From Oceanococcus sp041619555 (GTDB taxonomy: Bacteria > Pseudomonadota > Gammaproteobacteria > Nevskiales > Oceanococcaceae), in the NCBI GenBank assembly GCA_041619555.1, contig JBFKDQ010000007.1:1-64000 (forward strand): a stretch of DNA of 64,000 nt. The letters are read 5' to 3'. This document shows, piece by piece, positions 62,547 to 64,000 of this stretch (within the stretch, counting starts at the first letter, position 1; each line of letters opens with the position of its first letter). The position numbers and the translations under genes are program-made. The notes beneath the pieces were generated by a model, which saw only the letters and a program-made list of their open reading frames with translations, was not told where the DNA came from and ran no database searches.

Positions 62547-63659
62547 CTAATCCAGAAGTTGGGCGGCGATCTGCTCATGCAAGGCGTCGGGGTCACCCAG
62601 CCAATGGGCAGACGCGCGGGCACGCTTGAAATACAGCTGGGGGTCATATTCCCAGGTAAACCCGACCCCACCATGCAGCTGGATCGCCTCGGCCGAGCAG
62701 AACTGCAGGGTTTCGGTGGCCAGCGCGCGGGCAGCGGAAATTTCCATCTCAAGCGCTGCCAGCTCGGCCGCGCCAGCCGCCAGCGCCGCGGCACCATAGA
62801 CCGCCGAGCGAGTATTTTCGCAAGCCACCATCATCTGCGCACACCGATGCTTGACCGCCTGAAACGAGCCCACGATGCGGCCGAACTGCTTGCGCTCCTG
62901 CACATAGGCCAAGGTGAGATCCAGGCAGCGCTGCGCCGCCCCCAGTTGTTCCGCCGCAAGATACAGACGCAGCAGAACCGCAGCACGGCGCAGACCGTCG
63001 CGCAGATGTTCGGCATCGCAGCGGCGCGCTTTCACATCCTGCAGATCCAGGTCGGTAAAACGCCGGCTCGCATCCCAGCCAGGCAGGGGCTGCATCGACA
63101 CGCCAGGCTGCTGCACCTCGAGGCTGAACAGGGCGAGTTCGTCCCCCACCATGGCCGTTACCAGCACGTGTTCTGCCGACATCGCATCCGGCACTCGCCG
63201 CACACGCCCCTGCAGGCTCCAGCCATCACTGTGCGCGCTGGCTCTGAGCTGTGGCAGGGTCCAGGCGGCAAGCTCACTGGGTAGCGGTGCGCTGAGCAGG
63301 CTTTCGCCGGCTGCCACGGCCGGCAAGAACGCGGCCTGGGCGAGATCATCGGCGGCCTCGTTCAGCAAGGTCGTGGCCAGGCAGGCGGTGGAGAAAAATG
63401 GCGCACATAGCAGGCGATAACCGGCCTGCTCCTGCACCAGCATCAATTCCACCGGCCCCAGACCAAGGCCGCCACGATCCTCGGCCACCGCCAATCCACA
63501 CCAGCCCAGTTCCTGCGCGATGCTTTGCCAGACCGCCGGATCGTAAGCCTGCGGGCTGTCCATCGCCGCCCGTATGGCCTCGGAACTGCAGGTTTCCGCA
63601 AGGAATGCCTGCGCCGAATCGCGGATCATCACCTGTTCATCGGTGAGGGAGAAATTCAT
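62547..63659 (-). CDS. Acyl-CoA dehydrogenase, probable non-catalytic partner subunit
   Basis: A 370-residue acyl-CoA dehydrogenase of the shorter FadE28/FadE33-like type. The N-terminal FSLTDEQ and GGLGLGPVELMLVQEQAGY segments and the C-terminal QLHGGVGFTWEYDPQLYFKR (residues about 334-353) are typical. Neither of the two catalytic Glu positions is filled: the helix equivalent to isovaleryl-CoA dehydrogenase Glu254 reads LLRLYLAAEQ, and the terminal YEGT motif is absent. Heteromeric (alpha2-beta2) dehydrogenases with one such subunit are known from mycobacterial steroid degradation. The ATG at 63659 was chosen by homology. Confidence 0.9.
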   Translation of the reverse strand: MNFSLTDEQVMIRDSAQAFLAETCSSEAIRAAMDSPQAYDPAVWQSIAQELGWCGLAVAEDRGGLGLGPVELMLVQEQAGYRLLCAPFFSTACLATTLLNEAADDLAQAAFLPAVAAGESLLSAPLPSELAAWTLPQLRASAHSDGWSLQGRVRRVPDAMSAEHVLVTAMVGDELALFSLEVQQPGVSMQPLPGWDASRRFTDLDLQDVKARRCDAEHLRDGLRRAAVLLRLYLAAEQLGAAQRCLDLTLAYVQERKQFGRIVGSFQAVKHRCAQMMVACENTRSAVYGAAALAAGAAELAALEMEISAARALATETLQFCSAEAIQLHGGVGFTWEYDPQLYFKRARASAHWLGDPDALHEQIAAQLLD

Positions 63660-63774
63660 TGCCGTACCCCGTACCAAACGGTGCCGTGCCTGCAGATCGA
63701 CATCAGCGCGCGGGACCCTGGAAGCGCATGGATCCGGCCACTGAGCGAAGCTGCGGGCCGCCGCAAGCCGTCAA

Positions 63775-64000
63775 TCAAGTCCCGTAAACCTTCTGCGCCT
63801 GAGGCGAAACTTCAATGAGTTCCTGCACCACGGCGCTCAGTTCAGCCGGTGACCAGCGTGCACCCTTGTCCTTGACCGGACCGGTTTTCCAGCCGCTGGC
63901 AATCGACAACTGCCCGCCCTGCGCCTCGAAGACTTTACCGGTGCACTCGGCGGAAAGCTCGCTGGCCAGCCAGACCACGATCGGGGCCACATTCGCCGGG
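63775..64000 (-). CDS. C-terminal fragment of an SDR / (3R)-hydroxyacyl-CoA dehydrogenase type, cut by window edge
   Basis: The last 74 codons of a gene that begins beyond the right edge. The fragment opens with PANVAPIVVWLAS and continues SAECTGKVFEAQGG, then a tail of about 40 residues (WSPAELS and so on). This end is typical of the roughly 300-residue SDRs related to the dehydrogenase part of MFE-2, common in steroid and lipid clusters. The catalytic part lies outside the window. It is upstream of the acyl-CoA dehydrogenase pair on the same strand, separated by 115 bases. Confidence 0.8.
   Translation of the reverse strand, partial: PANVAPIVVWLASELSAECTGKVFEAQGGQLSIASGWKTGPVKDKGARWSPAELSAVVQELIEVSPQAQKVYGT

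Noticed and set aside
1..64000. Prophage, transposon, integron or genomic island
   Set aside because: No integrase, transposase, phage structural gene, tRNA or attachment repeats were found and base composition looks even.

Overview
The window is GC-rich, densely coded chromosomal DNA from a Gram-negative bacterium. Lipoprotein signals, a DcaP-type porin, RND and TRAP transporters, a GspH/FimT pseudopilin, YghU and a GlyGly-CTERM tail all point to a proteobacterium, most likely a gammaproteobacterium. The lipid and steroid catabolic genes suggest a group such as Nevskiales or Steroidobacterales; that placement is inference. I see no rRNA, tRNA, CRISPR array, transposase, integrase or phage gene.

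Layout. 1-6.7 kb: a tightly coupled minus-strand operon (DUF35 zinc/OB protein, Ltp2-like aldolase, alpha/beta hydrolase, 103-residue three-cysteine protein, truncated acyl-CoA ligase), preceded by a tandem class III CoA-transferase. 7-13 kb: a degenerate GGDEF protein, a coupled MMPL/Ycf48-like transporter pair, an acetyl-CoA acetyltransferase and a MaoC hydratase. 13.4-19 kb: pseudopilin, TerC, ExoD-like protein, MBL/epimerase pair and a coniferyl-type aldehyde dehydrogenase. 19.1-19.5 kb: three imperfect tandem repeats. 19.5-27.6 kb: lipoprotein hydrolase, DUF4332, HerA-like ATPase, DUF2780, SDR, GST-like protein and acyltransferase. 27.8-29.9 kb: NfeD/slipin. 30-35.3 kb: a signalling block (RsbQ-like hydrolase coupled to a PAS-GGDEF cyclase, a TPR/membrane/PP2C phosphatase, a GAF protein). 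35.6-48.5 kb: methyltransferase, subtilase, SulP, secreted beta-propeller protein, cyclic-nucleotide-type MscS channel, GSTs, Hsp20 and a small methyltransferase. 48.6-60 kb: two lipoprotein esterases, a TRAP/porin operon, and a divergent two-component system. 60.5-64 kb: an IpdF-like SDR, two acyl-CoA dehydrogenases and the C-terminal end of another SDR.

How the parts may work together. Both ends encode CoA-thioester chemistry typical of steroid or branched-lipid breakdown: ligase, CoA-transferase, dehydrogenases, hydratase, Ltp2/DUF35 aldolase and thiolase. The IpdF-like protein points to the steroid C/D-ring (HIP) pathway. The 48.6-60 kb block reads as an envelope route: lipoprotein esterases release an acid, a DcaP-like porin admits it, a TRAP system imports it, and a Cache/PAS hybrid kinase with a LuxR-type regulator probably controls it. 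The best candidates for something little described are the RsbQ-like/PAS-GGDEF/PP2C block, the CoA-transferase whose first half has lost its catalytic Asp, and the acyl-CoA dehydrogenase pair in which only one subunit keeps a catalytic Glu.
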